A stretch of 22,554 nucleotides of DNA from JACMLD01 sp964245425 (GCA_964245425.1 CAXTMV010000061.1:1-22554); one strand, 5' to 3'. Positions 13,175 to 22,554 are shown, numbered from the stretch's first letter. Numbers and translations are program-made. The notes: a model not told the origin generated them from the sequence alone.

Positions 13175-16100
13175 ATGATTAAGTGTACCGTGCAGATAAG
13201 ATATGCAGGCTCTGTATACCTGCTGATGTTCCTGTTGTGCAGCAACCTGTTTGCACAAAACGGTCATTTTGAATTTAACCGGCTCGACATCAGCCAGGGT
13301 CTCTCCAATAACCAGGTCAAAAGCATCGTTAAAGACAGCCAGGGTTTTGTCTGGTTTGCCACCATGTCTGGCCTGAACCGGTACGATGGTTACCAGTTTA
13401 AGATCTTCCGGCACAACCTCCGCGACTCCACTTCCCTCAGCGACGACAATGTGCGCCGCATTTTTGAAGGCCCCCACAATAAGCTATGGATAGAAACCCA
13501 TAGTGGCTATAATATTTTTGACCCGGTAACAGAATCGGTGAACCGCCATTTTTCTGCCTGCCTGGTAAAAATGGGCCTGCCCGATAAACAGCTCACCGAT
13601 TTACAGAAAGACAGCAATGGCGATTTCTGGTTCCTGATGGCAGGCCAGTCGCTGTTTGTTTATCACTCGGCCACCGACCGGCTCTCACATATTTATGAAA
13701 CAGCAAAAACAGAAACACCTCTTTCTTCCTTTTCGCAGGATGGCCATGGTAATACCTGGCTGGTGCATACCAATGGAACCATTGAGAAAATGGATGCCGC
13801 CACGGGAAAAATAACAGGCCGGTTTTATGTGCTTACCAATTTCTTTAAAAATGAGCTGCTCAATTATACTATTTGTGCAGACAACCAGGAAGAGCTATGG
13901 CTGTTTGCAGCCGCCGACGCCAGGGGCGTGTTTCATTATATACCGGCCACCGGGCTGCTGGAACATATCGATAAGGATAGCCACCCGGCCGCTTTAAATA
14001 ATAATATTGTAATCGGCATTCTGCAAGACGACAGGGATGATATCTGGATCAGCACCGACCATGGCGGCATCAATGTGCTGAATAAGGCGTCGCATTCCAT
14101 CCGCTATGTGCTCAGCAATACCAACGACCGTAAAAGCCTGAGCGAAAACAGCATTACCGCCGCCTATAAAGACAATACCGGCATTGTATGGGTAGGCACC
14201 TACAAACAAGGTGTCAGTTATTATCATCCGGATATTATTAAGTTTCCCTTGTTCCGGCATCTCCCTTCCAATAACAGCAGCCTGCAATATAACGATATCA
14301 ATGATTTTGCAGAAGATGCCAAGGGTAATATCTGGATTGGCAGCAATGGCTGTGGGCTTATCTACTATAACAGGGCCACCGAAAAATTTACCCAGTATGT
14401 TCACGAGGCTAACAATCCCAATAGTTTATGTAACGATATCATTGTGTGCTTATACATGGACCGGCGACAGCGCCTGTGGATAGGCACTTATTTTGGTGGC
14501 CTCGATTGTTACGACGGCAAGCAGTTTGTGCATTACCGGCATAACCTGGCAGACAGCAACAGCCTGGCAGACGACCGGGTATATGAAATACTGGAAGATT
14601 CGCGCAATAATCTTTGGATTGGTACCCTGTCGGGGGGGCTCGACAGGCTCGACCGCGATAAAAATATTTTTTATCACTATAAGGGCTATGCGCCCAATTC
14701 CATTCATGCTTATTATATATCGGAATTAATGGAAGACCGGGAAGGCAATATCTGGGTGGGTTCTGCCAATGGCATCGATGTGCTGCAAAAGAAAACAGGC
14801 CGGTTTGTATACTATTCAAATTATACCAATGATCCCCATGGTCTCAGTAACAACAATATCATTTCACTTTTCCAGGACAGCCGCGGTCTTATATGGGCAG
14901 GCACCAGTGATGGCCTGAATGTATTTGACCAGCGGAACAATTCGTTCCAGTCTTTTCGTATTGAAAACGGCTTGCCAGGCAATACCATTCTAACCATCCT
15001 GGAAGATAAGCAACAACGCCTTTGGGTAAGCACACCCAACGGCATATCCTGTATACAGGTTCACCAGAAAAATGAAGACAGCGGCGAACTGACTATCAGC
15101 TGCAAAAATTACGACGAGCTGGACGGACTGCAGGGAATCGCCTTTAATGAAAATGCCGCGCTGGAAACACGCAAGGGCGAACTGTTGTTTGGAGGTGCCA
15201 ATGGGTTCAATTTATTTGACCCGGAGACCATCCTGCCCGATAAAAACATTCCTGCGGTGGTACTCACAGATTTACAGGTATTTAATAAAAGTGTGGGCAT
15301 TGGTGAAAAAATAGACGGGCGCGTTATCCTGTCGCAGGCCATCTCACAGTCAAATTCCATTACGCTCCGGTACAATGAAGATGTGGTGTCCTTTGAATTT
15401 GCGGCCCTTAATTTCCTGCACCCGGAAAAGAATAAGTATGCCTACCGGCTGGAAGGCTTTAACAAGGGCTGGCTCTATACAGACGGAAAAAACCGAAAAG
15501 TAAATTATACCAACCTGGATCCCGGGGGATATACTTTTTATGTAAAGGCCGCCAACAGCGATGGGGTCTGGAACGACAAAGCCCTGGCACTGCGGATCAA
15601 TATTCTGCCACCTTTTTGGAAAACCCCGCTGGCCTACGCATTATACAGCATTTTTTTTGTTGCGATACTTTGGTTTTGCCGGCGTTTGATTTTACAAAGA
15701 GCCCGGATGCGGTTTGAAATTGAACAGCAAAAACAGGAAGCACAGCGTATGCATGAACTGGATATGCTGAAGATAAAATTCTTTACCAATGTAAGTCACG
15801 AATTTCGCACCCCGCTGTCTTTGATATTAACGCCCATGGACAAGATTATCCGGGAAGCCAAAGACGGTTCGCAACGAAAACAATTGCAGCTGGTGCACCG
15901 CAACGCCCGCCGCCTGCTGAACCTGGTGAACCAATTGCTGGATTTCAGGAAAATGGAAGTGGAAGAACTAAAGCTAAACCCGGTACAGGGAGATATCATC
16001 CGGTTTACCCGTGATATCTGCCAGTCTTTTACCGATATTGCTGAAAAAAAGAATATCCGGTTTTCCTGCTATTCCACCATAGAAAGCCTGCTGATGCAAT

Positions 16101-17317
16101 TTGATTTCGACAAACTGGAGCGCATCCTGTTTAACCTGTTATCGAATGCCTTTAAGTTTACCGGCGAAAACGGAAAAGTAGCCGTTCAGCTGCAGATGGA
16201 AATGGAAAACAACCGGCAACTGCTGGCCATCAACGTAATTGATACCGGCATTGGCATCTCACCTGAAAAACAGGAGAAAATTTTTGAACGGTTTTTTCAA
16301 AGCGATATACCTGGCAGCATGGTAAACCAGGGAAGTGGTATCGGTTTATCCATTACAAAAGAATTTGTAAAGCTGCACAATGGTACCGTGTCGGTGGTCA
16401 GTGAGCCGGGCAAAGGCAGTTCCTTCATTGTTTTATTGCCGGTAACCGAATTGCCGGTGATAAAGGCCGCCGAAACCATTGCAGTACCCGAAATGCTGGT
16501 AAAACCGACCACTCCGCCAAAAAAAGCCGCGAACGGAAAAAAACAGACCGTGCTGATCGTAGAAGACAATGAAGATTTTCTTTTTTACCTGAAAGACAAC
16601 CTGCGTGAACATTTTACGATACTGGAAGCCGTTAACGGAAAAGCAGGCTGGCAGAAAGCACTGGGCGATCATCCCGATCTGGTGGTGGCAGATGTAAGCA
16701 TGCCCGAAATGAATGGGATTGAGTTGTGCAAAAAAATTAAGCAGGATGCCCGTACTGCTCACATGCCGGTAATACTGTTAACGGCGTTATCGGGCGAAGA
16801 CCAGCAGATAAAAGGGCTTGAAACGGGCGCCAATGATTATATGACCAAGCCCTTCAATTTCGAAATCCTGCTGTCAAGGGTTAAAAACATACTGGACGAA
16901 CAATCGAGGCTCCGCAAAACCTTCCAAAAGCAGGTTGACGTAAAGCCGGCTGATATCAGCGTGGCCTCTCCCGACGAGCAATTTATCTACCAGGCCACGG
17001 AAATAATGGAGAAAAATCTTTCTAACCCCGGCTTTTCTGTAGAAGATATGAGCCGGCAATTGTTCATGAGCCGGGTAACGCTGTATAAAAGATTGCTGGC
17101 CCTTACCGGCAAAACACCCGTTGAATTTATCCGTTCTTTCAGGTTGCAGCGCGCTGCCCAGTTGTTGGAAAAAAGCCAGCTCAGTATTTCCGAAGTAGCC
17201 TACGAAGTCGGATTCAACAGCCCAAAATCGTTTTCCAAATATTTCAAAACCGCCTTTAACCTGTCGCCTTCTTCTTACCCGACCGCAAAAAATAAGGATC
17301 CGAAGGCGGATGTTTAA
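13175..17317 (+). CDS. Hybrid two-component system (HTCS) sensor-regulator
   Basis: A 1380-residue one-protein signalling system. ATG 13175 opens a signal peptide (residues 1-27, ending SNLFAQ); an earlier in-frame TTG (13130) would bury it. The periplasmic part has about a dozen W-[VI]-G-T-x-x-G-[LI]-x2-[YF]-x propeller blades (to about residue 700), typical of two seven-bladed propellers. A Y_Y_Y domain follows (about 738-805). One membrane helix spans about 818-838. In the cytoplasm come HisKA with His875 (NVSHEFRTP), the ATPase domain (Asn991 in NLLSNAFKFT, DTGIGIS at 1023, GSGIGLS at 1053), and a receiver with Asp1131, phospho-acceptor Asp1173 and Lys1225. A C-terminal AraC-type DNA-binding domain spans 1270 to the end. 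All key residues are present. HTCS proteins sense glycan fragments and activate adjacent SusC/SusD loci, which fits the genes that follow. The ligand is unknown. Confidence 0.95.
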   Translation: MIKCTVQIRYAGSVYLLMFLLCSNLFAQNGHFEFNRLDISQGLSNNQVKSIVKDSQGFVWFATMSGLNRYDGYQFKIFRHNLRDSTSLSDDNVRRIFEGPHNKLWIETHSGYNIFDPVTESVNRHFSACLVKMGLPDKQLTDLQKDSNGDFWFLMAGQSLFVYHSATDRLSHIYETAKTETPLSSFSQDGHGNTWLVHTNGTIEKMDAATGKITGRFYVLTNFFKNELLNYTICADNQEELWLFAAADARGVFHYIPATGLLEHIDKDSHPAALNNNIVIGILQDDRDDIWISTDHGGINVLNKASHSIRYVLSNTNDRKSLSENSITAAYKDNTGIVWVGTYKQGVSYYHPDIIKFPLFRHLPSNNSSLQYNDINDFAEDAKGNIWIGSNGCGLIYYNRATEKFTQYVHEANNPNSLCNDIIVCLYMDRRQRLWIGTYFGGLDCYDGKQFVHYRHNLADSNSLADDRVYEILEDSRNNLWIGTLSGGLDRLDRDKNIFYHYKGYAPNSIHAYYISELMEDREGNIWVGSANGIDVLQKKTGRFVYYSNYTNDPHGLSNNNIISLFQDSRGLIWAGTSDGLNVFDQRNNSFQSFRIENGLPGNTILTILEDKQQRLWVSTPNGISCIQVHQKNEDSGELTISCKNYDELDGLQGIAFNENAALETRKGELLFGGANGFNLFDPETILPDKNIPAVVLTDLQVFNKSVGIGEKIDGRVILSQAISQSNSITLRYNEDVVSFEFAALNFLHPEKNKYAYRLEGFNKGWLYTDGKNRKVNYTNLDPGGYTFYVKAANSDGVWNDKALALRINILPPFWKTPLAYALYSIFFVAILWFCRRLILQRARMRFEIEQQKQEAQRMHELDMLKIKFFTNVSHEFRTPLSLILTPMDKIIREAKDGSQRKQLQLVHRNARRLLNLVNQLLDFRKMEVEELKLNPVQGDIIRFTRDICQSFTDIAEKKNIRFSCYSTIESLLMQFDFDKLERILFNLLSNAFKFTGENGKVAVQLQMEMENNRQLLAINVIDTGIGISPEKQEKIFERFFQSDIPGSMVNQGSGIGLSITKEFVKLHNGTVSVVSEPGKGSSFIVLLPVTELPVIKAAETIAVPEMLVKPTTPPKKAANGKKQTVLIVEDNEDFLFYLKDNLREHFTILEAVNGKAGWQKALGDHPDLVVADVSMPEMNGIELCKKIKQDARTAHMPVILLTALSGEDQQIKGLETGANDYMTKPFNFEILLSRVKNILDEQSRLRKTFQKQVDVKPADISVASPDEQFIYQATEIMEKNLSNPGFSVEDMSRQLFMSRVTLYKRLLALTGKTPVEFIRSFRLQRAAQLLEKSQLSISEVAYEVGFNSPKSFSKYFKTAFNLSPSSYPTAKNKDPKADV

Positions 17318-17660
17318 CATTTCAGCCCTTTTTTCCGCATAAAACGAACAGGCTTAACAATTATACCCATAATCTGAAACATATCGATCCCCTTCTTTCT
17401 GCAATTGGTTCCTACTTTTATTGCGCCATTGAAAAATTTTCGCCCACCCCTGAAAAGGGGATGGCTTGATATGAAACAACGATTGCTATGCAGAAAACGA
17501 CAAATCATTTCCCCAGCCTCTTTATTCTCCTACAGACACAGCGCCCCCGGGGTTGGCCCGTTTATTATCAACACAAACAATATTGGCCGGCACCCTACTG
17601 CATTCCGGACCCGGCCACCATACACAACTTATTTTCAGGAAAACCAAAACTCACCTAACG
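17318..17660. other. 343-bp untranslated region between the HTCS gene and susC
   Basis: No credible gene lies here; the open frames have no protein-like features and overlap the susC start. Visible elements are an 11-bp palindrome GAAAAATTTTC (17431-17441) and the hairpin at 17447-17460. TACTTTTA (17413-17420) is a one-mismatch -7-like box without a TTG -33 partner. The length and position suggest a separate susC promoter with a long leader and the HTCS operator (inference). Confidence 0.4.
17447..17460 (+). promoter_or_regulatory. Small GNRA-capped hairpin in the susC leader
   Basis: CCCCT (17447-17451) pairs perfectly with AGGGG (17456-17460) around GAAA, a GNRA tetraloop, giving a compact and unusually stable RNA hairpin about 200 nt before the susC start. 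No T run follows, so it is not a standard terminator. It could be leader structure, an RNA-processing site or part of a small RNA; function unproven. Confidence 0.4.
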
Positions 17661-20600
17661 ATGCATATGAAAAAAAACAACCATGAATGGCTGCTGAAAG
17701 CGGCAGCCGTTGCTTTTGCCCTGCTCTTCCTGCTGCTGCACCCGGCCCGGGCACAAAACCAGCCAGCCGCCGCCGCCAAAAAAGTCTCTGGCCGGATAAC
17801 ATCAAAAATATCGGGCCTGGCCGTTGCCGGGGCTACCATATCGGTTAAGGGCACAAAGAATTCTGTGGCGGGCAACGACAACGGCGATTTCAGCATCATG
17901 GCCGGCGCCGGTGAAACCCTGGTCATCTCGGCCATTGGCCATACCATTAAAGAAGTAAAGGTAGGCAGCTCGGCAACCGTTAATGTGGTAATGACCGAAG
18001 ACTATAATAACCTCAATGATGTGGTGGTAGTGGGCTACGGCAAAATGAAAAAATCGGATCTGAGCAGCGCTGTGGTGTCGGTTACAGCTGCCGACATACA
18101 GAAAACCGTGAACACCACGCTGGATGAAGCCCTGCAGGGCCGCGCTGCCAACGTGTATGTATCTGCCAACAGCGGTCAGCCAGGCGCAGCTGCCTCGGTT
18201 ATTATCAGGGGTGTTAGTACCGTAACCGGTAATTACCAGCCACTATATGTAATTGATGGGGTACAGATAAGGCCCAGCACACCCACCGGCGGAGCGTATA
18301 ACCAACCCTCCGGGTATGCCAATGAACTGGCGGGTATTAACCCCGATGATGTAGAAAATATCAGCGTGCTGGAAGGCGCTGCCGCTACGTCTATTTATGG
18401 GGCAGCCGGTGCCAACGGCGTTCTGATGATTACCACCAAGCACGGTAAATCCGGACTGACCAAAGTAAGTGCCAATACATTATTTACCAGCCAGCAAAGA
18501 CCCACTCCCCGGCCGGTGATGAACCTGCAGGAGTATGCGAAATACATCCAGAAATTGCAATCTGTGGGTGCAGTAGGCGTTGAACCGCCTGAACTGACAG
18601 ACCCCACCATACTGGGGCCGGGTACCGACTGGCAACACGAACTGTTCCGCAATACCCTGTTGCAAAAACATTCGCTGGCCATCAGCGGGGGCGGTGATAA
18701 ATCAACTTTTTATTTTTCGGGGGATTATCTCTCGCAAGACGGTATAGCAATCGGCTCCGGCTTTAACCGGGGTTCCGTGCGGCTGAACCTGGATAACCAG
18801 GCTACCAAATGGCTGAGATTCGGCATCAACCTGAACGCTTTTACCACCAAGGAAAAAGTGAATACCACCAATGGCAATATTATCAACATTGCCATTACCC
18901 AGAACCCCACCATACCGGTAAAAAATCCCGATGGTTCCTGGGGCGGCCCTACGCCGGCCACGGCGCAGTATTCGCAAACCAACCCGATAGCCCTTGCTTC
19001 CATCAATAATAATTATAATACTTCTTTTGGCGGCATCGGGGGCTTTAACATGGACATCACCCCGTTGAAAAACCTGGTATGGCATACAGAAGCCAATGGA
19101 AATTATACCACCACCAATAATTTTACTTTCAATCCTTCTTATACCATCGGCAGTTTTGTAAACCCCAATACCCAGGGCAGCCGGGGCAGCGGTAATAATT
19201 CCTGGTATTCGCTGAATACCCGTATGCAATATGATATCAAATTAAAAAAACATGCCATCACCGGCATGGTAGGGCATGAAGCCACCCACTACGCCTACCA
19301 GGGCTTAAGCGGTTCGGGACAGCATTTTTCAACCAATTCTGTGCAGGAACTAAGCGTAGCAGATCCCCTTACCCAGCAAACATCCAGCTACCGGGGCGAT
19401 GGTGCCACCGAATCCTATTTTGGCCGTTTGAATTACACCTACAACGATAAATACATCGCCCAGGTGGTGGTGCGGCGCGATGGCAATTCCAATTTCGGAC
19501 CGGCCAACCGTTTCGGCACTTTTCCGGCGGCTTCTGTTGCCTGGAAAGTTTCTGACGAACCATTTATGAAAGAAATCACTTTTATCAACGATCTTAAGTT
19601 AAGGGCCGAATACGGTATTTCCGGAAACTCCGGTTCCGGCGGCGCCATTTATTCCAACCTGTATGCGGCACCCACTGTTTGGGGCGGCGGATTTTTACCC
19701 GGCAACTTCCCCTATCCCAACCTTAAATGGGAGCAGGATAAATCATACAATATAGGCCTTGACATGCATATGTTCAACAACCGCGTAGAACTGATTGCCG
19801 ATGCCTATATCAAAAAGATATCCAACCTGATACTGGTCGCTTCGGGCTCCGGTGTGCTGGGGGGCAACCTCAGTGGTGGCTATGGTGGCCTGCTGAGCTG
19901 GCCAACTGAAAACTATGGCGGTATGCAGAATAAGGGTTTTGGTATCACGCTTAACACCGTTCCCATCAGCAATAAAGATTTTCAATGGAGGCTGGGTGGC
20001 AACTTTTCCGTAGACCGCAACCGCGTTACCAAACTGGTGGCGCCCATTGTAGTGCAGTATTATTCTTCTACCAATAACAGCCAGGCTGAATTTCTGACAG
20101 AAGTAGGCCAGCCGCTGGGCCTGTATACAGGTTACATAGCAGACGGTCTCTTCCAGAACTACAAGGATATTTCAGGACATGCCATACAGACTTCCAATGG
20201 TACTTTAACAGTTGACCCCGTGCAGGGCAGCTGGGTGGGCGATACCAAGTTCAGGGATATCAGCGGACCCAAGGGCGTTCCCGATGGCGTTATCGATAAC
20301 AATGACCGCACCATCATCGGCAATCCCTGGCCCAAGTTTACCTATAATTTCACCAGCGCCTTTTCGTACAAGGGTTTTGAACTGAACCTGTTCTTTACCG
20401 GTGTAAACGGCAACCAGCTGCTGAACCTGACCCGCTACCAGAATGAAATGCCATTGGGTACCGGTCCTTATAGCAATCATTATAAATCTGTGGCCAATTT
20501 TGCAGTGCCCAGCAGTTATAATCCAAGCGATGCTTTAACGGTAACGCTTACCAACCCAGGCGGCAACATACCCAGGGCCACACCCGGCGATCCCAACCAG

Positions 20601-20888
20601 AACGTGCGGCTGTCTCAATGGTCGGTGGAAGACGGATCTTATTTCAAACTAAAAAATGCCCGCATCGGGTACCGCGTACCGGCCAGGTACCTGTCGTATA
20701 CAAAAGTACTGAAAGGCGTGCTGGCTACTTTCCAGGTGCAAAATGTATTTACAGTGACCAAATACACAGGCTTCGATCCGGAAGTAGGTATGTATAATTA
20801 TAAGGGTGTTACCAACCTGGTGGGTGTAGACGAAGGACGGTATCCGTCTACCCGTTCCTTTTCGTTCAGCCTTGCTTTCGATTTTTGA
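17661..20888 (+). CDS. SusC/RagA-family TonB-linked outer membrane transporter
   Basis: A 1075-residue TonB-dependent transporter. ATG 17661 (a second ATG at 17667 is equally possible) gives a clean signal peptide ending HPARA at residue 31; the open frame further upstream adds non-signal sequence. Residues ~40-118 are the N-terminal carboxypeptidase-regulatory-like extension (KKVSGRITSKISGLAVAGAT). NDVVVVGYGKMKKSDLSSAV at ~119 is the SusC TonB-box/linker signature. The plug domain runs to about 260 (LDEALQGRAANVYV, SVIIRGVST, PLYVIDGVQ, SVLEGAAATSIYGAAGANGVLMITTK). The rest is the 22-stranded barrel, ending in the aromatic C-terminus FSFSLAFDF expected for BAM-dependent insertion. Together with SusD it imports polymer fragments across the outer membrane using TonB energy. 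The length is normal and the frame intact. The cargo cannot be identified. Confidence 0.96.
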   Translation: MHMKKNNHEWLLKAAAVAFALLFLLLHPARAQNQPAAAAKKVSGRITSKISGLAVAGATISVKGTKNSVAGNDNGDFSIMAGAGETLVISAIGHTIKEVKVGSSATVNVVMTEDYNNLNDVVVVGYGKMKKSDLSSAVVSVTAADIQKTVNTTLDEALQGRAANVYVSANSGQPGAAASVIIRGVSTVTGNYQPLYVIDGVQIRPSTPTGGAYNQPSGYANELAGINPDDVENISVLEGAAATSIYGAAGANGVLMITTKHGKSGLTKVSANTLFTSQQRPTPRPVMNLQEYAKYIQKLQSVGAVGVEPPELTDPTILGPGTDWQHELFRNTLLQKHSLAISGGGDKSTFYFSGDYLSQDGIAIGSGFNRGSVRLNLDNQATKWLRFGINLNAFTTKEKVNTTNGNIINIAITQNPTIPVKNPDGSWGGPTPATAQYSQTNPIALASINNNYNTSFGGIGGFNMDITPLKNLVWHTEANGNYTTTNNFTFNPSYTIGSFVNPNTQGSRGSGNNSWYSLNTRMQYDIKLKKHAITGMVGHEATHYAYQGLSGSGQHFSTNSVQELSVADPLTQQTSSYRGDGATESYFGRLNYTYNDKYIAQVVVRRDGNSNFGPANRFGTFPAASVAWKVSDEPFMKEITFINDLKLRAEYGISGNSGSGGAIYSNLYAAPTVWGGGFLPGNFPYPNLKWEQDKSYNIGLDMHMFNNRVELIADAYIKKISNLILVASGSGVLGGNLSGGYGGLLSWPTENYGGMQNKGFGITLNTVPISNKDFQWRLGGNFSVDRNRVTKLVAPIVVQYYSSTNNSQAEFLTEVGQPLGLYTGYIADGLFQNYKDISGHAIQTSNGTLTVDPVQGSWVGDTKFRDISGPKGVPDGVIDNNDRTIIGNPWPKFTYNFTSAFSYKGFELNLFFTGVNGNQLLNLTRYQNEMPLGTGPYSNHYKSVANFAVPSSYNPSDALTVTLTNPGGNIPRATPGDPNQNVRLSQWSVEDGSYFKLKNARIGYRVPARYLSYTKVLKGVLATFQVQNVFTVTKYTGFDPEVGMYNYKGVTNLVGVDEGRYPSTRSFSFSLAFDF

Positions 20889-20924
20889 TAATGAAAACGT
20901 TTCACAAGAATTAAAATATATTTT

Positions 20925-22554
20925 ATGCAACACAAAATAGGTATGCTCACGGGATTTCTTTCAGCGCTGCTGCTGTTGTCTTCCTGCAAAAAAGATTACC
21001 TGAACCGTCCGCCGCAATCGGCACCTACGGCGGGCACTTTCTATGCCAATGATGCAGATGTGTTATCCGGTACCGGGCCTTTATACAATGCTTCCTGGGG
21101 CCCTTATAATGGTTCGGCCCTGCAGGCCATCGGCGATGTATTGGGCGGCAACAGTCTTACCGATAATTACAACGGCCGGGCGGCTTATCTTACTTTTTCT
21201 GTTTCCTCTACAGATGGAAGCGGTAGCTTACAGGGCGCTTACAGTGCCTTGTGGTCGGTGGTGGCCAATGCCAATGTAGTGGCGTACAACATTAAAAATG
21301 CAGCACCCGGTGCCAGCACCTCCGCTAAAAACAGCGGCCTGGCAGAATGCCGTTTTATGAGAGCTGCGGCCTACTATTACCTCGCATTGAACTGGGGCGC
21401 GGTTCCGATCATTTACGATAATATCAACCAGCTGAATGATAGCGTGTCAAGGAATAACCTGACCGATGTATGGAAGTTTATCATTCTTGATCTTACCTGG
21501 GCCAAAGACAACCTGGGCGCCAGCCCCCTGCAGCCGGGGCGTATTACCAAATGGAGCGCGGAGGGCATGCTGGCCCGTGCCTACCTGGTAAGGGCGGGCC
21601 TTGGTCAATCGGGCGGACAGCGCACAAAAGCAGATCTTGACAGTGCCCGGTTCTATGCGGGCGATGTCTGCAATAAAAGCGGCCTCAGCCTGCAACCCAA
21701 CTATTATGATCTTTTTACCAGCAAACTGTTCAGCGGCACCAATGTACCGTCTGAATGCCTGTTTGGTTTATTATGGGTGCCCAGCGGTGTCTGGTTTGTG
21801 CAGAACCATATGCAAGCCAACCTGGCCTATGATTCAAAGATTACGCAAACCGGCGACGGTTGGGGCGGCTCCTTCGGTGCTTCGCCCAGCCTGTTGCAAT
21901 ATTTTACAGACCCAGCCAATAAAGCGGATTCTGTTCGGCGCAAAGCAACTTTCTTTATGCCCAACGACTATTATCCTGATATCAGCGTGGCCGCCGGCGG
22001 ATGGCATGTAGACACCACGCTGTTTAATAACGGTAAGATATACACGCCGGGTCAATCGGGCAACGGCGGTACCGACCATGCATATGTAAAAAAATATGTG
22101 ATCGGATCACCAGCCGATAATGGCGGACTGGGTGGCCAGCAGAATGAAAATATCAGCACCTATATGCTGCGCCTGTCTGATATCTATCTTATCTATGCCG
22201 ATGCCATACTGGGCAATAATGCCACTACTTCAGATGCAGAAGCCCTGAAATACCTTAATGCGGTAAGAACCCGCGCGGGCGTAGCGCCTAAGACGGCCAT
22301 TGCCTATACTGACCTGATACAGGAAAGAAAAGTTGAATTTGCCTATGAAGGACATGCCTGGTACGACTGGAAGACCTGGTACTATTTTGACCCGGCCAAT
22401 GCTCTTAAATACTTTAGCACACAAAACAGGGGAATTTATAATATCTCTTATAACAATGGAAAACCCTTTGTTACTTTTTTTGCCGGTGATAATTCCACCC
22501 CCGGACTTGTGAACTTCCCAATTAACGCCAATACAGCCGATATGCATAACCCGG
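20925..22554 (+). CDS. SusD/RagB-family outer membrane nutrient-binding lipoprotein (3' end outside window)
   Basis: The frame opens at ATG 20925, 36 bp after the susC stop, and stays open for 543 codons to the window edge; only a short C-terminal tail should be missing. The signal MQHKIGMLTGFLSALLLLSSC has lipidated Cys21, followed by KKDYLNRPP as in most SusD proteins. The N-terminal SusD-like part shows CRFMRAAAYYYLALNWGAVPIIYDN and later TKWSAEGMLARAYLVRA, matching TPR-like helices. The C-terminal RagB/SusD domain shows STYMLRLSDIYLIYADAILG, EALKYLNAVRTRAG and LIQERKVEFAYEGHAWYDWKTW. The protein caps the SusC barrel at the cell surface and binds the substrate before import. The pair is surely co-transcribed. 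Ligand-contacting residues vary between families, so the glycan cannot be inferred. Confidence 0.95.
   Translation, partial: MQHKIGMLTGFLSALLLLSSCKKDYLNRPPQSAPTAGTFYANDADVLSGTGPLYNASWGPYNGSALQAIGDVLGGNSLTDNYNGRAAYLTFSVSSTDGSGSLQGAYSALWSVVANANVVAYNIKNAAPGASTSAKNSGLAECRFMRAAAYYYLALNWGAVPIIYDNINQLNDSVSRNNLTDVWKFIILDLTWAKDNLGASPLQPGRITKWSAEGMLARAYLVRAGLGQSGGQRTKADLDSARFYAGDVCNKSGLSLQPNYYDLFTSKLFSGTNVPSECLFGLLWVPSGVWFVQNHMQANLAYDSKITQTGDGWGGSFGASPSLLQYFTDPANKADSVRRKATFFMPNDYYPDISVAAGGWHVDTTLFNNGKIYTPGQSGNGGTDHAYVKKYVIGSPADNGGLGGQQNENISTYMLRLSDIYLIYADAILGNNATTSDAEALKYLNAVRTRAGVAPKTAIAYTDLIQERKVEFAYEGHAWYDWKTWYYFDPANALKYFSTQNRGIYNISYNNGKPFVTFFAGDNSTPGLVNFPINANTADMHNP

Noticed and set aside
13300..15250. 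Recurring W-[IV]-G-T sequences that look like a DNA repeat array
   Set aside because: They are in-frame propeller blades of the HTCS sensor. The DNA copies are diverged and spacing varies, so this is protein-level repetition, not a CRISPR or tandem DNA repeat.
17553..17660. Extended N-terminus of SusC from the upstream TTG at 17553
   Set aside because: It would add 36 residues ahead of a complete signal peptide; the ATG at 17661 gives the normal SusC N-terminus.
17405..17686. A 93-codon open frame in the HTCS-susC gap
   Set aside because: It overlaps the susC signal-peptide region in another frame and has no signal, domain or composition that supports a gene.
18702..19229. A 175-codon open frame on the - strand
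   Set aside because: It is antisense to the SusC barrel region, an area of continuous strong coding on the + strand, and shows no motif.
20892..20904. TGAAA-ACG-TTTCA inverted repeat between susC and susD
   Set aside because: Five-bp AT-rich arms with a 3-nt loop in a 36-bp gap are common by chance, and no T run follows, so I do not call a terminator or processing site.

Overview
The window is bacterial chromosomal DNA that fits Bacteroidota, most likely a Chitinophagaceae-like soil or plant bacterium (inference). The reasons are a SusC/SusD pair behind a hybrid two-component sensor (HTCS), an HU-CCDC81/SPOR-type membrane protein, AT-rich leaders with little Shine-Dalgarno sequence, and sites resembling the Bacteroidota -7 box (TAnnTTTG). 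No tRNA, rRNA, CRISPR array, transposase, integrase or phage gene was seen. The genes look intact; only the two genes cut by the window edges are incomplete.

Layout. (1) 1-2264: the 3' end of an intradiol ring-cleavage dioxygenase (+), facing a secreted CBM9-like protein (-) and an aldo/keto reductase (-). (2) 2265-2513: an intergenic region with two adjacent dyads, one of which contains a perfect -7 box pointing at the aldo/keto reductase. It is followed by an exported single-domain rhodanese (+). (3) 3059-6723: a minus-strand run that in transcription order encodes a YitT-family membrane protein, a Tat-exported Gfo/Idh/MocA oxidoreductase, an AraC-type regulator, a VOC-fold protein and a small SAM methyltransferase. 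The last four are closely spaced and may form one operon. (4) 6808-9056: an APC-family amino acid permease and an exported SGNH hydrolase (+). (5) 9076-10555: a DUF985 cupin and a membrane protein with HU-CCDC81-like domains (-), 1 nt apart. Divergent from them are a small two-helix membrane protein and an FKBP-type prolyl isomerase lipoprotein (+). (6) 11618-13042: a single-chain iron-sulfur L-serine dehydratase with an apparent TTG start, flanked on both sides by short heptamer-like repeats. (7) 13175-22554: the start of a polysaccharide-utilisation-like locus, made of a 1380-residue HTCS, a 343-bp untranslated gap with a small hairpin, SusC, and a SusD that runs off the end of the window.

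How the genes work together. In region 7 the HTCS would sense a ligand in the periplasm with its propeller and Y_Y_Y domains and activate susC/susD through its fused AraC domain. SusC and SusD would then bind and import an oligosaccharide or other polymer fragment across the outer membrane. No degradative enzyme lies in the window, so the substrate cannot be named. Elsewhere the genes are mainly small metabolic and envelope functions. I found no clear undescribed multi-gene system. The best leads are the dyad overlapping the -7 box at 2378-2396, the HU-CCDC81/cupin pair, the four-gene Gfo-AraC-VOC-methyltransferase cluster, and the HTCS-susC leader.
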